This document shows positions 1 through 8,938 of a DNA stretch of 59,121 bases, one piece after another (position 1 is the stretch's first letter; each line of letters opens with the position of its first letter). The notes beneath the pieces were generated by a model. The model had not been told where the DNA came from and did no database searches. It was given only the letters and a program-made list of their open reading frames with translations. Source of the stretch: Streptomyces sp. NRRL B-1347 (GTDB lineage Bacteria > Actinomycetota > Actinomycetes > Streptomycetales > Streptomycetaceae); NCBI RefSeq assembly GCF_000720325.1, contig NZ_JOJM01000050.1:1-59121 (forward strand), given 5' to 3'. Position numbers and translations under genes: made by a program.

Positions 1-1
1 C

Positions 2-685
2 GCCCCGGCCTCGCCGCCCCCGCCGCCCGCCGCCCCCGCGCAGCCGGTGCGCCTGACCAAGGTCACGCTCACCAAGGAGGCGCCCACCGTCTCCCTGACC
101 AAGCAGGGCGGCACGTCGGGCGCGCTGCGCGTGAATCTCAACTGGGAGGTGCGCAAGCAGTTCAAGGGCTGGGCCAGCAAGCTCGGGCGCGCCGTGGCGA
201 TGCACGCCGACCTGGACCTCGACCTGTGCGCGCTGTTCGAACTGGCCGACGGCCGCAAGGGAGTCGTCCAGGCCCTCGGCAACGCCTTCGGCGCCCTGAA
301 CCAGCCCCCGTACATGCTCCTGGACGGCGACGACCGCACCGGAGCCGTGTCGACCGGTGAGAACCTCACCGTCAACCTCGACCACACGCGGGACTTCAAG
401 CGCATGGTCATCTTCGTGACCATCTACGAGGGCGCGCGCAGCTTCGCCGACCTCAACGCGACCGTCACGCTGACGCCGCAGCACGGCGCGCCGATCGAGT
501 TCTCCTTGGACGAGTGCACGGTGCCGTCGACGGTGTGCGCCCTCGCGCTCATCACCAACCAGGGCGGTGAGCTCGTGGTCCAGCGCGAGGCCCGGTATCT
601 GGTGCCCGAGCGCGGCGTGAGCCCGCAGCGCACCATCGACTACGCCTACGGCTGGGGCATGAACTGGACGCCCGGCAGGAAGTGA
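2..685 (+). CDS. TerD/TerA-family protein, 5' end outside window
   Basis: The frame is already open at the left edge: an Ala/Pro-rich stretch of about 15 codons precedes the first GTG (47), so the real start lies upstream and this is the C-terminal part. The visible 212 residues show strand-loop segments with clustered acidic residues (DLDLDLCALFEL near residue 57, YMLLDGDDRTG near 90) typical of the calcium-binding TerD fold, plus a further C-terminal half. The family is known from tellurite, phage and stress resistance loci. The Pro/Ala linker suggests a multi-domain TerA/TerD arrangement, but the upstream domain is not visible. It converges on the next gene. Confidence 0.8.
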   Translation, partial: APASPPPPPAAPAQPVRLTKVTLTKEAPTVSLTKQGGTSGALRVNLNWEVRKQFKGWASKLGRAVAMHADLDLDLCALFELADGRKGVVQALGNAFGALNQPPYMLLDGDDRTGAVSTGENLTVNLDHTRDFKRMVIFVTIYEGARSFADLNATVTLTPQHGAPIEFSLDECTVPSTVCALALITNQGGELVVQREARYLVPERGVSPQRTIDYAYGWGMNWTPGRK

Positions 686-705
686 CCGCGCCCCGCGGAG
701 CGGTC
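684..705. terminator. Hairpin between convergent genes
   Basis: GACCGC (684-689) pairs with GCGGTC (700-705) across a 10-nt loop directly after the TerD-family stop and before the convergent glycosyltransferase. There is no T-tract, as is usual for actinobacterial terminators. The stem is short, so this is a weak call. Confidence 0.35.
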
Positions 706-734
706 CCCGCCTGCCGGCACGGCCAAGGCGCCGG

Positions 735-1970
735 TCACGGCCGGGAGTCGGGGGCGGCTTCGGGCCGCGCCTCGGGCACGGCCCCGTACGTCCGGCCCTT
801 CCACGCCGCGCCCCGCCCCCGGTAGTGCTGCACCGCGGAGTCCACCGTCATCAGCAGGTACAGGAAGGCGGTGGCGGGCAGCGCGAGCGCGAGCCACAGC
901 GGCTGGCGGTAGTAGCGCAGCATCGGCAGATACGTCGCCGTCATGACGAGCCAGGCGAGGCCGCCGATGACCGCGGCCGAGGTGTCGCCCGCCGCCAGGC
1001 CCACGGCCACGGCGACCGGCGGCGCCAGGTAGATCACCGCGAGCCCCGCCACCGTCCCGACGAGCACCGCGGGGTTGTGGCGCAGCTGGGCGTACGCGCT
1101 GCGCGCCACCATCCGCCACAGGTCCGCGAGGCGCGGATAGGGGCGCACGCTGTCGACGCGCTCGGCGAGTCCCAGCCAGATGTGCCCGCCGCCGCGCTTG
1201 ACCGCCCGGGCGAGGGCCACGTCGTCGATCACGGCGTGCCGGATGGCGTCCGGCACGCCCGCCCGCGCGGCGGCGTCCGCACGCAGCAGCACACAGCCAC
1301 CGGCCGCGGCGGCGGTCCGCCCGCCCTTGCGCGCGATCCAGCGGAACGGATACAGCTGCGCGAAGAAGTAGACGAACGCCGGGACGACCAGCCGCTCCCA
1401 GACGCTGGCCACCCGGAGCCGTGCCATCTGCGACACCAGGTCGAAGCCGCCGGACTCCGCGGCGGCCACCAACTCCCGCAGGCTGTCGCGCTCGTGGGCG
1501 ATGTCCGCGTCCGTGAGCAGCAGGTACTCCGGCTCACGCGCGCGTGCCAGGCCGATGCCGTGCCGCACCGCCCACAGCTTGCCCGTCCAGTCCGCCGGGG
1601 GCTCGCCCGGCGAGGTGACGGTCAGCGGCAGCCCGCCGTGCCGCCCGGCCAGCTCCCGCGCGACCTCCCCGGTGCCGTCGGTGCTGCCGTCGTCGACGAG
1701 GAACACCTCGGCGCGCCCCGGATAGTCCTGCGCGAGCAGCGACGGCAGGCTGTCGGGCAGCACCTCGGCCTCGTCCCGCGCGGGGACGACGACACCCACG
1801 GCCGGCCATCGCTCGGGCTCGCGCCGAGGCGGCAGGCGCAGGTCCGTGCGCCAGAAGAAGCCCTGTCCGACCAGCAGCCACAGCCACGCGGCGAGCGAGG
1901 CGGCGGAGATCCACGCAACGGCACTCATCCGCCGCAGTCTGCCCCACGGTGACCGGGTCGTGCGGCTCAT
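735..1970 (-). CDS. Membrane GT2 glycosyltransferase, HpnB-like
   Basis: 411 residues. An N-terminal membrane segment (about residues 15-40) precedes a GT-A domain with VVVPARDEAEVLP, the nucleotide-sugar motif DDGSTDGT and a DxD-type metal site in LLLTDADIAHE. Three hydrophobic segments close the C-terminus. This order matches the hopene-associated HpnB-type family 2 glycosyltransferases, but no hopanoid genes lie in the window, so the acceptor is unknown. The first ATG (1970) lacks a clear Shine-Dalgarno; Met15 (1928), right before the first membrane helix, is an equally plausible start. It is divergent from the racemase gene with only 16 bp between starts, so the promoters must overlap coding DNA. 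Confidence 0.8.
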   Translation of the reverse strand: MSRTTRSPWGRLRRMSAVAWISAASLAAWLWLLVGQGFFWRTDLRLPPRREPERWPAVGVVVPARDEAEVLPDSLPSLLAQDYPGRAEVFLVDDGSTDGTGEVARELAGRHGGLPLTVTSPGEPPADWTGKLWAVRHGIGLARAREPEYLLLTDADIAHERDSLRELVAAAESGGFDLVSQMARLRVASVWERLVVPAFVYFFAQLYPFRWIARKGGRTAAAAGGCVLLRADAAARAGVPDAIRHAVIDDVALARAVKRGGGHIWLGLAERVDSVRPYPRLADLWRMVARSAYAQLRHNPAVLVGTVAGLAVIYLAPPVAVAVGLAAGDTSAAVIGGLAWLVMTATYLPMLRYYRQPLWLALALPATAFLYLLMTVDSAVQHYRGRGAAWKGRTYGAVPEARPEAAPDSRP

Positions 1971-1986
1971 CGTCTAAGGTGACCGG

Positions 1987-2787
1987 GTGAAGATCGCGCT
2001 CATGGACTCCGGTATCGGACTGCTCGCCGCGGCGGCCGCGGTACGGCGCCTGGCCCCCGGCGCCGATCTCGTACTCTCCTCCGACCCGGACGGCATGCCC
2101 TGGGGACCCCGTGACACGGCGGACCTCACGCAGCGGTCGCTCGCGGTCGCCGCGGCGGCCGCCGCGCACCGCCCGGACGCCCTGATCGTGGCCTGCAACA
2201 CCGCGACCGTGCACACGCTGCCCGCCCTGCGGGCCCGCTTCGAGCCGGACCTGCCGGTCATCGGTACCGTTCCCGCGATCAAGCCCGCCGCGGCAGGCGG
2301 CGGCCCGATCGCCATCTGGGCCACGCCCGCGACCACCGGCAGCCCCTACCAGCGTGGCCTCATCGAGGAGTTCGCCGACGGCGTCGACGTCACCGAGGTG
2401 CCCTGCCCGGGCCTCGCCGACGCCGTGCAGTGGGCCGACGAGGCGGCCATCAGCCGGACGATCGCGGCGGCCGCCGCCCTCACACCGCCCGACGTGAAGG
2501 CCGTCGTCCTGGGCTGCACCCATTACGAGCTGGTCGCCGAGCGCATCCGCGCCGCCGTCCAGCGGGCGGACCGGGCGCCGCTCGTCCTGCACGGCTCGGC
2601 CGGAGCGGTCGCCGCCCAGACGCTGCGCCGCATCGGCGAGGTGCCGGGCGCGCGTGCGGCGGCAGGGGACCGCCACGGCAGCGTCCGGGTGCTCCTCAGC
2701 GGGCGCGAGGCCACGCTGCCGCCCGCCGCCCTCACGTACGCCGAGGGGCGCCTCCTGGCGTCGGCGAGCCCGGCCCTGAAGGGCTGA
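1987..2787 (+). CDS. Aspartate/glutamate racemase family protein
   Basis: 266 residues. It carries the three MurI hallmarks: an N-terminal MDSGIGLL loop, ACNTAT with the first catalytic Cys (about residue 70), and LGCTHYEL with the second Cys (about 178), so the two-cysteine racemase mechanism is intact. MurI makes D-glutamate for peptidoglycan. It stands apart from cell-wall genes and its glycine-rich N-terminal loop is shorter than the classical FDSGVGGL, so it may be a paralogue with another amino-acid substrate. The GTG start is supported by AAGGTGA five bases upstream. Confidence 0.8.
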   Translation: MKIALMDSGIGLLAAAAAVRRLAPGADLVLSSDPDGMPWGPRDTADLTQRSLAVAAAAAAHRPDALIVACNTATVHTLPALRARFEPDLPVIGTVPAIKPAAAGGGPIAIWATPATTGSPYQRGLIEEFADGVDVTEVPCPGLADAVQWADEAAISRTIAAAAALTPPDVKAVVLGCTHYELVAERIRAAVQRADRAPLVLHGSAGAVAAQTLRRIGEVPGARAAAGDRHGSVRVLLSGREATLPPAALTYAEGRLLASASPALKG

Positions 2788-2956
2788 GCCGGGCCCCGGC
2801 TCCGAGCGTCCCGGCGGTCGGCCCGGGAATTCCGGCGTCCGGCCGGGCCGTCCTGGTGCCTCAGCCCGGGAATCCTGGTGTTCGGAGTGTCCGGCCGGAG
2901 AGGTAACTCTCCGCGACGCGGTGCCTTCGCCGCGGATCGTGAGTAACCTCGACTGC

Positions 2957-3511
2957 ATGACGGACCACGCCCACGGCGAGCGGGCTGCCGCCGAGGATGA
3001 GCCCGAGATCTGGACCGGACGCGCGTCGAACCGCGTCCAGTGGCTGCTGGCCTGCGCCGGCGCGGCCTGCCTCGCGCTGGGGATCGACCTGGCCGTGGAG
3101 TCCCTGTGGCCCTCGGGCATCCTGCCGCTGGTCATGTCCATCGTCGGCTGCATCGCGGTCGGCCTGCTGATGCTCTTCGGCACGCTGGCCTTCGTGCACG
3201 TCGCCGTGAAGGTCGACAAGGAGTGCCTGGAAGTGCGCTGCGGCCACATCGGTGTGCCGCGCCGCCGCATCCCGCTCTCGCACGTCGTCGGCGCCGACTT
3301 CGCGCCCGCCGTCACGCCGCGGCACTGGGGCGGCTGGGGCTACCGCTGGCGGCCCGAGCAGGGCACCGCCGTCATCGTGCGGCGCGGCGAGGGCGTCGTC
3401 CTGCAGCTCGGCGACGGCCACAAGTTCACGGTCACCGTGGACAACGCCGAGAGCGCGGTCCGTGTCATCCGCGACCACCTGCGCCTGACGCCGCCCGCGC
3501 CCACCGTCTGA
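2957..3511 (+). CDS. Two-helix membrane protein of unknown function
   Basis: The ATG at 2957 (MTDHAHGER...) is preferred over an in-frame start 12 codons earlier, giving 184 residues. After a hydrophilic N-terminus come two hydrophobic segments (about residues 30-50 and 55-80), then a soluble beta-rich C-terminal part with HWGGWGYRWRPEQG followed by strands, resembling bacterial PH-like membrane proteins. Nothing in the sequence points to a substrate. It ends 18 bp before the convergent O-antigen-ligase-like gene. Confidence 0.7.
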   Translation: MTDHAHGERAAAEDEPEIWTGRASNRVQWLLACAGAACLALGIDLAVESLWPSGILPLVMSIVGCIAVGLLMLFGTLAFVHVAVKVDKECLEVRCGHIGVPRRRIPLSHVVGADFAPAVTPRHWGGWGYRWRPEQGTAVIVRRGEGVVLQLGDGHKFTVTVDNAESAVRVIRDHLRLTPPAPTV

Positions 3512-3529
3512 CCCGCGCCGCTCGGCGTC

Positions 3530-4597
3530 CTACCCGCCTTCGGGCTCTCTGCTCTCGTGCAGCGGCCGTGCCGTGGCGATGCCCGCGAGCAGGCCCGCGC
3601 CCGCCGTCACGGACGTCACGCTCAGCGCGTTGCCGAGCGTGGCCACCGCCGCGACGGCGGTCAGGGCCGCCCCCGCCGTCAGGACGACCGCGGTGGAGCG
3701 CGGCGAGCGCCACAGCGCGAACAGGAGCCAGGCGAAGGCCGCCGTGAGCAGCGCCACCCCGGTGAAGCCCTGCTCGGCCGCCTGCTGGAGCAGCGCCGAG
3801 TGCGGTCTGCCGTCCGTGAGCAGGCCCTCCATCACGGACGGTGACGCGTCCCCGAACCGCCCGGGGCCCACCCCGAACGCCGGATGCGCGTCCGCCAGAC
3901 CCCCGGCGTCCCGCCACAGCCGCACCCGGTGCGCGCCGAGCTGGCCCTCCAGGGACTCGGTCAGACCGCGCGGGAGCGCGTCCTCGGCGACGGCCCAGGA
4001 CGCCCCGGCCACCAGCACGGCGGCGAGCGCGAAGCCCGCGAGGCCCAGCGCCCTGCGGGTCAGGGACGCCGCGAGCGAGCACAGCACGATCCCGGCGCAG
4101 GCGAGGAAGCCCGCCGTGGAGCCGAGGGCCGCGGCGCAGCCCATGACACCGACGGCGGCGAGGCGCAGACACAGCCGGAGCGCGGGTCCGCGCGCCGCCC
4201 ACGCCGCACAGCAGACCGCGCCCGCCGACAGGCTCAGGAGCGCCGCGGTGGCGCCGATGGGGCCGAGCGGCGAGGAACTGGCGGGGCCGGGGGTGACGTG
4301 CGGCGCCGCGGCCGCGAGGCAGACCCCCGCGAGCGCCCCGGCGCACGGGGCCGCCACCGGCAGGAGCGCTCCCGCGATGCGCCCGCCCGCGTACCCGGCG
4401 GCGACCGCGAGGATCGCGAGCAGCACGCCGTCGGGGCGCCCGCCGCCGAGGGCAGACGTGATCAGCGCCCAGGCCGCGCACGCCGCGAGGACCGCAAGAC
4501 CGCTCGCGTCGGCCACCCCGGGCCGCTCCCCGGTCCGCTCGGCCGTCACCGCCCCCGTCGACCCCAACCCGCCCCCCGAATGTCCGCGCGCCCCCAC
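3530..4597 (-). CDS. O-antigen ligase (Wzy_C)-like membrane protein
   Basis: About 355 residues, almost entirely hydrophobic helices with Ala/Leu/Val bias. The only sizeable loop lies around residues 215-265 and contains HRVRLWRDAGGLADAHPAFG, GVGPGRF and HSALLQQAAEQGFTG, the pattern of the periplasmic loop of O-antigen ligase/polymerase proteins (R...W..A......P..G.G.G and H...L....E.G). In Gram-positives such proteins probably handle wall or exported polysaccharide; the substrate is not inferable here. The start is uncertain: GTG 4597 has no visible Shine-Dalgarno and GTG 4549 is an alternative. Divergent from lnt. Confidence 0.7.
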   Translation of the reverse strand: MGARGHSGGGLGSTGAVTAERTGERPGVADASGLAVLAACAAWALITSALGGGRPDGVLLAILAVAAGYAGGRIAGALLPVAAPCAGALAGVCLAAAAPHVTPGPASSSPLGPIGATAALLSLSAGAVCCAAWAARGPALRLCLRLAAVGVMGCAAALGSTAGFLACAGIVLCSLAASLTRRALGLAGFALAAVLVAGASWAVAEDALPRGLTESLEGQLGAHRVRLWRDAGGLADAHPAFGVGPGRFGDASPSVMEGLLTDGRPHSALLQQAAEQGFTGVALLTAAFAWLLFALWRSPRSTAVVLTAGAALTAVAAVATLGNALSVTSVTAGAGLLAGIATARPLHESREPEGG

Positions 4598-4781
4598 CGT
4601 GCGGCAGCGCGTTCCAGCCGTACGTCAGGGACTGCGGGACACCGTAGCGGCTGACGACGGCGGTTGTGGATGTCTTGCGCAGAAACGATCTAGCAAATGT
4701 GTGGACAGGGCACTTGGGGCACCCGCGCGCGGGCGCCGACCGCGCTGTCCGCGCCCAGGTGGCGAGCCGTAGACTCCCCGA

Positions 4782-6374
4782 GTGACCGCCACCACCGCTC
4801 CCACCGAGACGTCGGAGCAGACCGAACCGCAGCCCGGCCCGGAAACCCGCGCGGAGCGGGTGCGGCGACGGCTGATTCCGGCCGTCGCCGCGGTGCTCTC
4901 CGGCGTCCTGCTCTACCTCAGCTTCGCGCCGCGCGAACTGTGGTGGCTCGCGCCCTTCGCGTTCGCGCTGTTCGGCTTCGTCCTGCACGGCCGGCGGCCC
5001 CGCTCCGGGTTCGGCCTCGGCCTGCTGATGGGGCTCGGCTACTTCGTGCCGCTCCTGTCGTGGACGGGCGTCGACGTGGGGCCGCTGCCGTGGCTCGCCC
5101 TCGCCTTCGCCGAAGCGCTCTTCATCGGCCTGGCGGGCCTGGGCATCGCCTCGGTGTCGCGGCTCCCGGCGTGGCCGGTGTGGGCCTCCGGGGTGTGGCT
5201 CCTCCTTGAGGCGGCGCGGGCGCGCTTCCCCTTCGAGGGCTTCCCGTGGGGCAAGGTCGCCTTCGGCCAGCCCACCGGTGTGTTCCTGCCGCTGGCCGCC
5301 CTCGGCGGGACGCCGCTGCTCGGCTTCGCGGTGGTCCTGAGCGGTTTCGGGCTCGCCGACGTCGTGCGCCGCCTGCGGGCCGCGCCCCGGGCCCGGGACC
5401 GCGCCGTGCTGACCGCGGCCGCGCTCACCGTCGCGCCCGTGGTCGCCGGGGCGGCCGCGACCCCGCTGGTGTCCACGGCGGCGGAGCACGGCACCGCCAC
5501 GGTCGCCGTCATCCAGGGCAACGTGCCGCGCATGGGCCTGGACTTCAACGCCCAGCGCCGGGCCGTGCTCGACCACCACGTCCGGGAGACGCTGCGCCTC
5601 GCCGCCGAGGTCAAGGCCGGCAAGGCCGAGCAGCCCGACCTGGTCCTGTGGCCGGAGAACTCCTCCGACATCGACCCGTTCACCAACGCCGACGCCTATG
5701 CGGAGATCGACAAGGCGGCGAAGGCCATCGGCGCCCCCGTCTCCGTCGGCGCCGTCGTCGGGGCGAGGGACGGCAAGCCCCGCAACCGGCAGATCCTCTG
5801 GGACCCCAGGACGGGCCCCGGCGCCTCGTACGACAAGCGGCACCTCCAGCCGTTCGGCGAGTACATGCCCTACCGGAGCTTCTTCCGGATCTTCAGCTCC
5901 GACGTCGACCGCGCCGGTGTCTTCGAGCCCGGTACGAAGCCGGTCGTGTTCGACATGGCGGGCACCGAGGTCGGGCCCGTGACCTGCTACGAGGCCGCGT
6001 TCGACGACGTGGTGCGGGACCAGGTGAACGAGGGCGCGCAGATCCTGTCCGTGCCGAGCAACAACGCCACGTTCGAGCGCAGCCAGATGACGTACCAGCA
6101 GCTGGCCATCGACCGGGTGCGCGCCGTCGAGCACGGCCGGGCCGTCATGGTCCCGGTGACCAGCGGCGTGAGCGCCGTGATCCGCCCGGACGGCACGGTC
6201 GCCCAGCGCACCGGGATGTTCACCGCGGAGTCGCTGGTCGCGGAGGTGCCCAAGCGCAGCTCGAAGACGCCCGCGACGCGGCTCGGGGTGTGGCCCGAGG
6301 TGTTTCTGGCCGGTCTGGGAGTGGCCGGAATCGGCTGGGTGATCGCGCGCAGGCGGGCGGGCACCGGCAGTTAG
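4782..6374 (+). CDS. lnt: Apolipoprotein N-acyltransferase
   Basis: 530 residues. A hydrophilic N-terminal tail is followed by six or so membrane helices (about residues 30-230) and a nitrilase-type domain. The catalytic triad is readable: Glu292 in LWPENSSD, Lys352 in YDKRHLQPFGEY and Cys402 in GPVTCYEAAF; NNATF after the Cys is also a family signature. The enzyme N-acylates the lipid-modified cysteine of lipoproteins at the outer face of the membrane; actinobacteria have true Lnt homologues. GTG start; no strong ribosome site, possibly leaderless. The Nudix gene follows within a few bases. Confidence 0.93.
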   Translation: MTATTAPTETSEQTEPQPGPETRAERVRRRLIPAVAAVLSGVLLYLSFAPRELWWLAPFAFALFGFVLHGRRPRSGFGLGLLMGLGYFVPLLSWTGVDVGPLPWLALAFAEALFIGLAGLGIASVSRLPAWPVWASGVWLLLEAARARFPFEGFPWGKVAFGQPTGVFLPLAALGGTPLLGFAVVLSGFGLADVVRRLRAAPRARDRAVLTAAALTVAPVVAGAAATPLVSTAAEHGTATVAVIQGNVPRMGLDFNAQRRAVLDHHVRETLRLAAEVKAGKAEQPDLVLWPENSSDIDPFTNADAYAEIDKAAKAIGAPVSVGAVVGARDGKPRNRQILWDPRTGPGASYDKRHLQPFGEYMPYRSFFRIFSSDVDRAGVFEPGTKPVVFDMAGTEVGPVTCYEAAFDDVVRDQVNEGAQILSVPSNNATFERSQMTYQQLAIDRVRAVEHGRAVMVPVTSGVSAVIRPDGTVAQRTGMFTAESLVAEVPKRSSKTPATRLGVWPEVFLAGLGVAGIGWVIARRRAGTGS

Positions 6375-6384
6375 GGTGCTGATC

Positions 6385-6855
6385 ATGGCTACTCCGGATT
6401 TCATCAAGACCCTGCGTGCCGACGTGGGCCACCAGTTGCTGTGGCTCCCCGGAATCACCGCGATCGTCTTCGACGACGAGGGCCGGGTGCTGCTCGGACG
6501 GCGCGCCGACAACGGCAAGTGGTCGGTGATCGGCGGCATCCCGGAGCCCGGGGAGCAGCCCGCGGAGTGCGCCGAGCGGGAGGTCTTCGAGGAGACCGCC
6601 GTACGGTGCGTGGCCGAGCGGGTGGTCCTCGTGGAGACCCTGGAGCCCGTCACCTACCCCAACGGCGACGTCTGCCAGTTCATGGACATCACCATCCGCT
6701 GCCGGGCGGTGGGCGGGGAGCCCCGCGTCAACGACGACGAGTCCCTCGAGGTCGGCTGGTTCCCGCTGGACCGGCTGCCCGAGCTGCACGAGACCGGCCT
6801 GTTCCGCATCAAGCAGGCCATGGCGGACGGGCCCACCTGGTTCGCCCGCGGCTGA
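6385..6855 (+). CDS. Nudix hydrolase
   Basis: 156 residues from ATG 6385; an in-frame GTG at 6376 sits almost on the lnt stop and is less likely. The Nudix box is GGIPEPGE...REVFEETAV, with the metal-binding RE..EE residues intact, but the Gly usually second from the end of the box is Ala. The N-terminal QLLWLPGITAIVFDDEGRVLLG is the usual first strand pair. Such enzymes hydrolyse nucleoside diphosphates linked to another group; the substrate cannot be told. Likely cotranscribed with lnt. Confidence 0.88.
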   Translation: MATPDFIKTLRADVGHQLLWLPGITAIVFDDEGRVLLGRRADNGKWSVIGGIPEPGEQPAECAEREVFEETAVRCVAERVVLVETLEPVTYPNGDVCQFMDITIRCRAVGGEPRVNDDESLEVGWFPLDRLPELHETGLFRIKQAMADGPTWFARG

Positions 6856-6883
6856 GCCGGGCGGTGCCCCGTGGTGTCCGTCC

Positions 6884-6926
6884 CGGACAGCATGTAGCCT
6901 GCACGGATATCGACGAATGCTGTCCG
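6884..6926. promoter_or_regulatory. 10-bp inverted repeat upstream of membrane gene
   Basis: CGGACAGCAT (6884-6893) and ATGCTGTCCG (6917-6926) are perfect inverted copies 23 bp apart. A third arm, TGTCCG at 6875-6880, can pair with CGGACA at 6884-6889 to give a competing short hairpin. TAGCCT (6895-6900), a plausible actinobacterial -10 element, lies inside the repeat, so this may be an operator or a leader RNA with two alternative folds for the gene at 6975. Confidence 0.45.
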
Positions 6927-6974
6927 CGCGGCGTCCCTGGGGGCGCCGCCGAACCACTGAGGCAGGGACGGGAG

Positions 6975-7685
6975 TTGAGCCGGAAGACCTATGGCGCCGT
7001 GCTGCGGGGGCTCGTCTGCGCGCTCCTCGCCTGGCTGGTCTGGCTCGTGTGGCACTTGAGCACATACGACGCCGCCAGCGCCGGATGGTCCTGCTACGAC
7101 GACGTGGGCTGCGGCAGCGACCAGCTGGTGGCGCTCGCGCCGGAGATCGGCATCGGCGCGGCCGTGCTGCTCGGCTTCGTCGCCGCCCGGTTCCTGCACC
7201 GGGCGACGGTCGGCGCGGTGATCGCCCTCAGCGCGCTCGCCGCCGTCGCGGGCTGGTACGACGCGATGGCCGACGGCCGTGTCTCGTACGACACGGTCAC
7301 CGACTTCATGCTGCTCGCCCCGGTCGGGCGGTACTCCGTGACGGCCTGGCTGGTGTTCTCCTGGTCGGTGGCGGCCGTCGGCGGCCTCGTCGCGGTGTGG
7401 GGCGCCGTCGTGAGCCTGCGCAGGACCGCCGCGCTGCGCCGGGTGCGCACCGGGTTCGTCACGGCCGAGGCCCATGTGGAGGGCTGGCGGCCGCTGCGCG
7501 GCAGACGCGGCGAGGTCACCGTCGTCTTCCACGACCAGCAGGGCACGCGCCACGCCGTGCCGGTGGTCGTGGACCGCGTCGCCCTCGACCGGCCCGTCCT
7601 CGCGGTGTACGACCCCGAACGCCCGGCCGACCCCGAGCGCACCCGCGTCGCGGTGCCCCGCCAGGGCCTGCTGCGCTTCTCGTGA
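6975..7685 (+). CDS. DUF3592-like membrane protein
   Basis: 236 residues from TTG 6975, chosen because AGGGACGGGAG lies just upstream; GTG 6999 is the alternative. Three to four hydrophobic segments (near residues 10-27, 52-70, 77-92 and 115-140) precede a soluble C-terminal domain: VTAEAHVEGWRPLRGRRG, VTVVFHDQQGTRHAVPVVV and VLAVYDPERPADPERTRV. This is the pattern of the DUF3592 type (short membrane part plus small beta domain). Function unknown. Confidence 0.65.
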   Translation: MSRKTYGAVLRGLVCALLAWLVWLVWHLSTYDAASAGWSCYDDVGCGSDQLVALAPEIGIGAAVLLGFVAARFLHRATVGAVIALSALAAVAGWYDAMADGRVSYDTVTDFMLLAPVGRYSVTAWLVFSWSVAAVGGLVAVWGAVVSLRRTAALRRVRTGFVTAEAHVEGWRPLRGRRGEVTVVFHDQQGTRHAVPVVVDRVALDRPVLAVYDPERPADPERTRVAVPRQGLLRFS

Positions 7686-7780
7686 GCCGCGGCCTCCGCC
7701 GCACCTCTGCCCCGCGCCGTCGCGCGCGGGCCGACCTGGGGCCGCGGCCCGGCCGCGGCTACCAGTAGCCTGAGGGCACG

Positions 7781-8938
7781 ATGAACCGTTTGAGCACGTC
7801 ATGGGGTGCGTACGACCTCACACGCTTTCCGGAGGACCCCCGCGAGCAGTTGCGGGCCTGGTCCGCGGCCGACGCCTATCTGCTGCGGCACCTGGCGGGG
7901 GAGGAAGGCGGTGCGCCGGTCGCCCTCGACGGCGCCGTGGCCGTGGTCGGCGACCGCTGGGGAGCCCTGACCACGGTGCTCGCCGCGCACCGGCCCGTAC
8001 AGATCACCGACTCCTTCCTCGGTCGGCAGGCGACCCTCGCCAACCTGGAGCGGGCCGGGCACGCGCCGGACCCGGCACGTCTGCTGACGACGCGGGACGC
8101 CCCGCCGGAGCGGATCGACGTGCTGCTGGTGCGGGTGCCCAAGAGCCTCGCGCTCCTGGAGGACCAGCTGCACCGGGTCGCCCCCGCCCTGCACGCGGGC
8201 ACCGTCGTCGTCGGCACCGGCATGGTCACCGAGATCCACACCTCCACGCTCGAACTCTTCGAGCGGATCATCGGCCCGACCCGCACCTCGCTGGCCCGGC
8301 AGAAGGCCCGGCTGATCTTCACCACGCCGGACCCGGAGCGGGTCCGCGAGCCCAGCCCCTGGCCGCGCCGGTACGTGCTGCCCGCCGACTCCGGGGCGGG
8401 CGCGGGCCTGACCGCCGTCAACCACGCGGGCATCTTCTGCGCAGAGCGCCTCGACATCGGCACGCGGTTCCTCCTCCAGCACCTGCCCGCGAGCCACGGC
8501 GACGCCCACGTCGTGGACCTGGGCTGCGGCAACGGCGTGCTCGGCACGGCCGCGGCGGTCGCCAACCCCGAGGCCCGGGTCACGTTCGTCGACGAGTCGT
8601 ACCAGGCGGTCGCGTCGGCCGAGGCCACGTACCTGGCCAACTCGGCCGCCGAGAAGGCGGAGTTCCTGGCCGGGGACGCGCTGACGGCGATGCCCGCCGC
8701 CTCCGTGGACCTCGTCCTGAACAACCCGCCCTTCCACAGCCACCAGGCCACGACCGACGCGGCGGCCCTGCGGATGTTCCGCGGCGCCCGCGCCGCGCTG
8801 CGGCCCGGCGGCGAGCTGTGGGTCGTCGGGAACCGCCACCTCGGCTATCACGTACGCCTGAAGCGGCTCTTCGGCAACGTCGAAGTCGCCGCCAGCAACC
8901 GCAAGTTCGTGATCCTCCGGTCGGTCCTGCGCCGATGA
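7781..8938 (+). CDS. RlmG/RsmC-type rRNA guanine-N2 methyltransferase
   Basis: 385 residues in two methyltransferase-like halves. The N-terminal half is a degenerate copy; the C-terminal half has the SAM site VVDLGCGNGVLG (about residues 244-255) and catalytic motif NNPPFHSH (about 313-320), characteristic of exocyclic-amine guanine methyltransferases of the RlmG/RsmC group. Length and two-domain layout match RlmG (378 residues in E. coli). Expected to modify ribosomal RNA, with the exact base uncertain. Its stop overlaps the alkB start (ATGA), implying coupled translation. Confidence 0.83.
   Translation: MNRLSTSWGAYDLTRFPEDPREQLRAWSAADAYLLRHLAGEEGGAPVALDGAVAVVGDRWGALTTVLAAHRPVQITDSFLGRQATLANLERAGHAPDPARLLTTRDAPPERIDVLLVRVPKSLALLEDQLHRVAPALHAGTVVVGTGMVTEIHTSTLELFERIIGPTRTSLARQKARLIFTTPDPERVREPSPWPRRYVLPADSGAGAGLTAVNHAGIFCAERLDIGTRFLLQHLPASHGDAHVVDLGCGNGVLGTAAAVANPEARVTFVDESYQAVASAEATYLANSAAEKAEFLAGDALTAMPAASVDLVLNNPPFHSHQATTDAAALRMFRGARAALRPGGELWVVGNRHLGYHVRLKRLFGNVEVAASNRKFVILRSVLRR

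Noticed and set aside
2921..2956. Earlier start for the membrane protein at 2957
   Set aside because: The extra 12 residues lie in non-coding-looking sequence and the ATG at 2957 fits the spacing better.
4700..4708. Sequence close to a streptomycete DnaA box (one mismatch)
   Set aside because: Single copy upstream of lnt with no cluster of further boxes; such a match is expected by chance and no origin features are nearby.
3465..6653. 1062-codon open frame antisense to lnt and neighbours
   Set aside because: It overlaps several well-supported genes and its product is Arg/Gly-rich low complexity.
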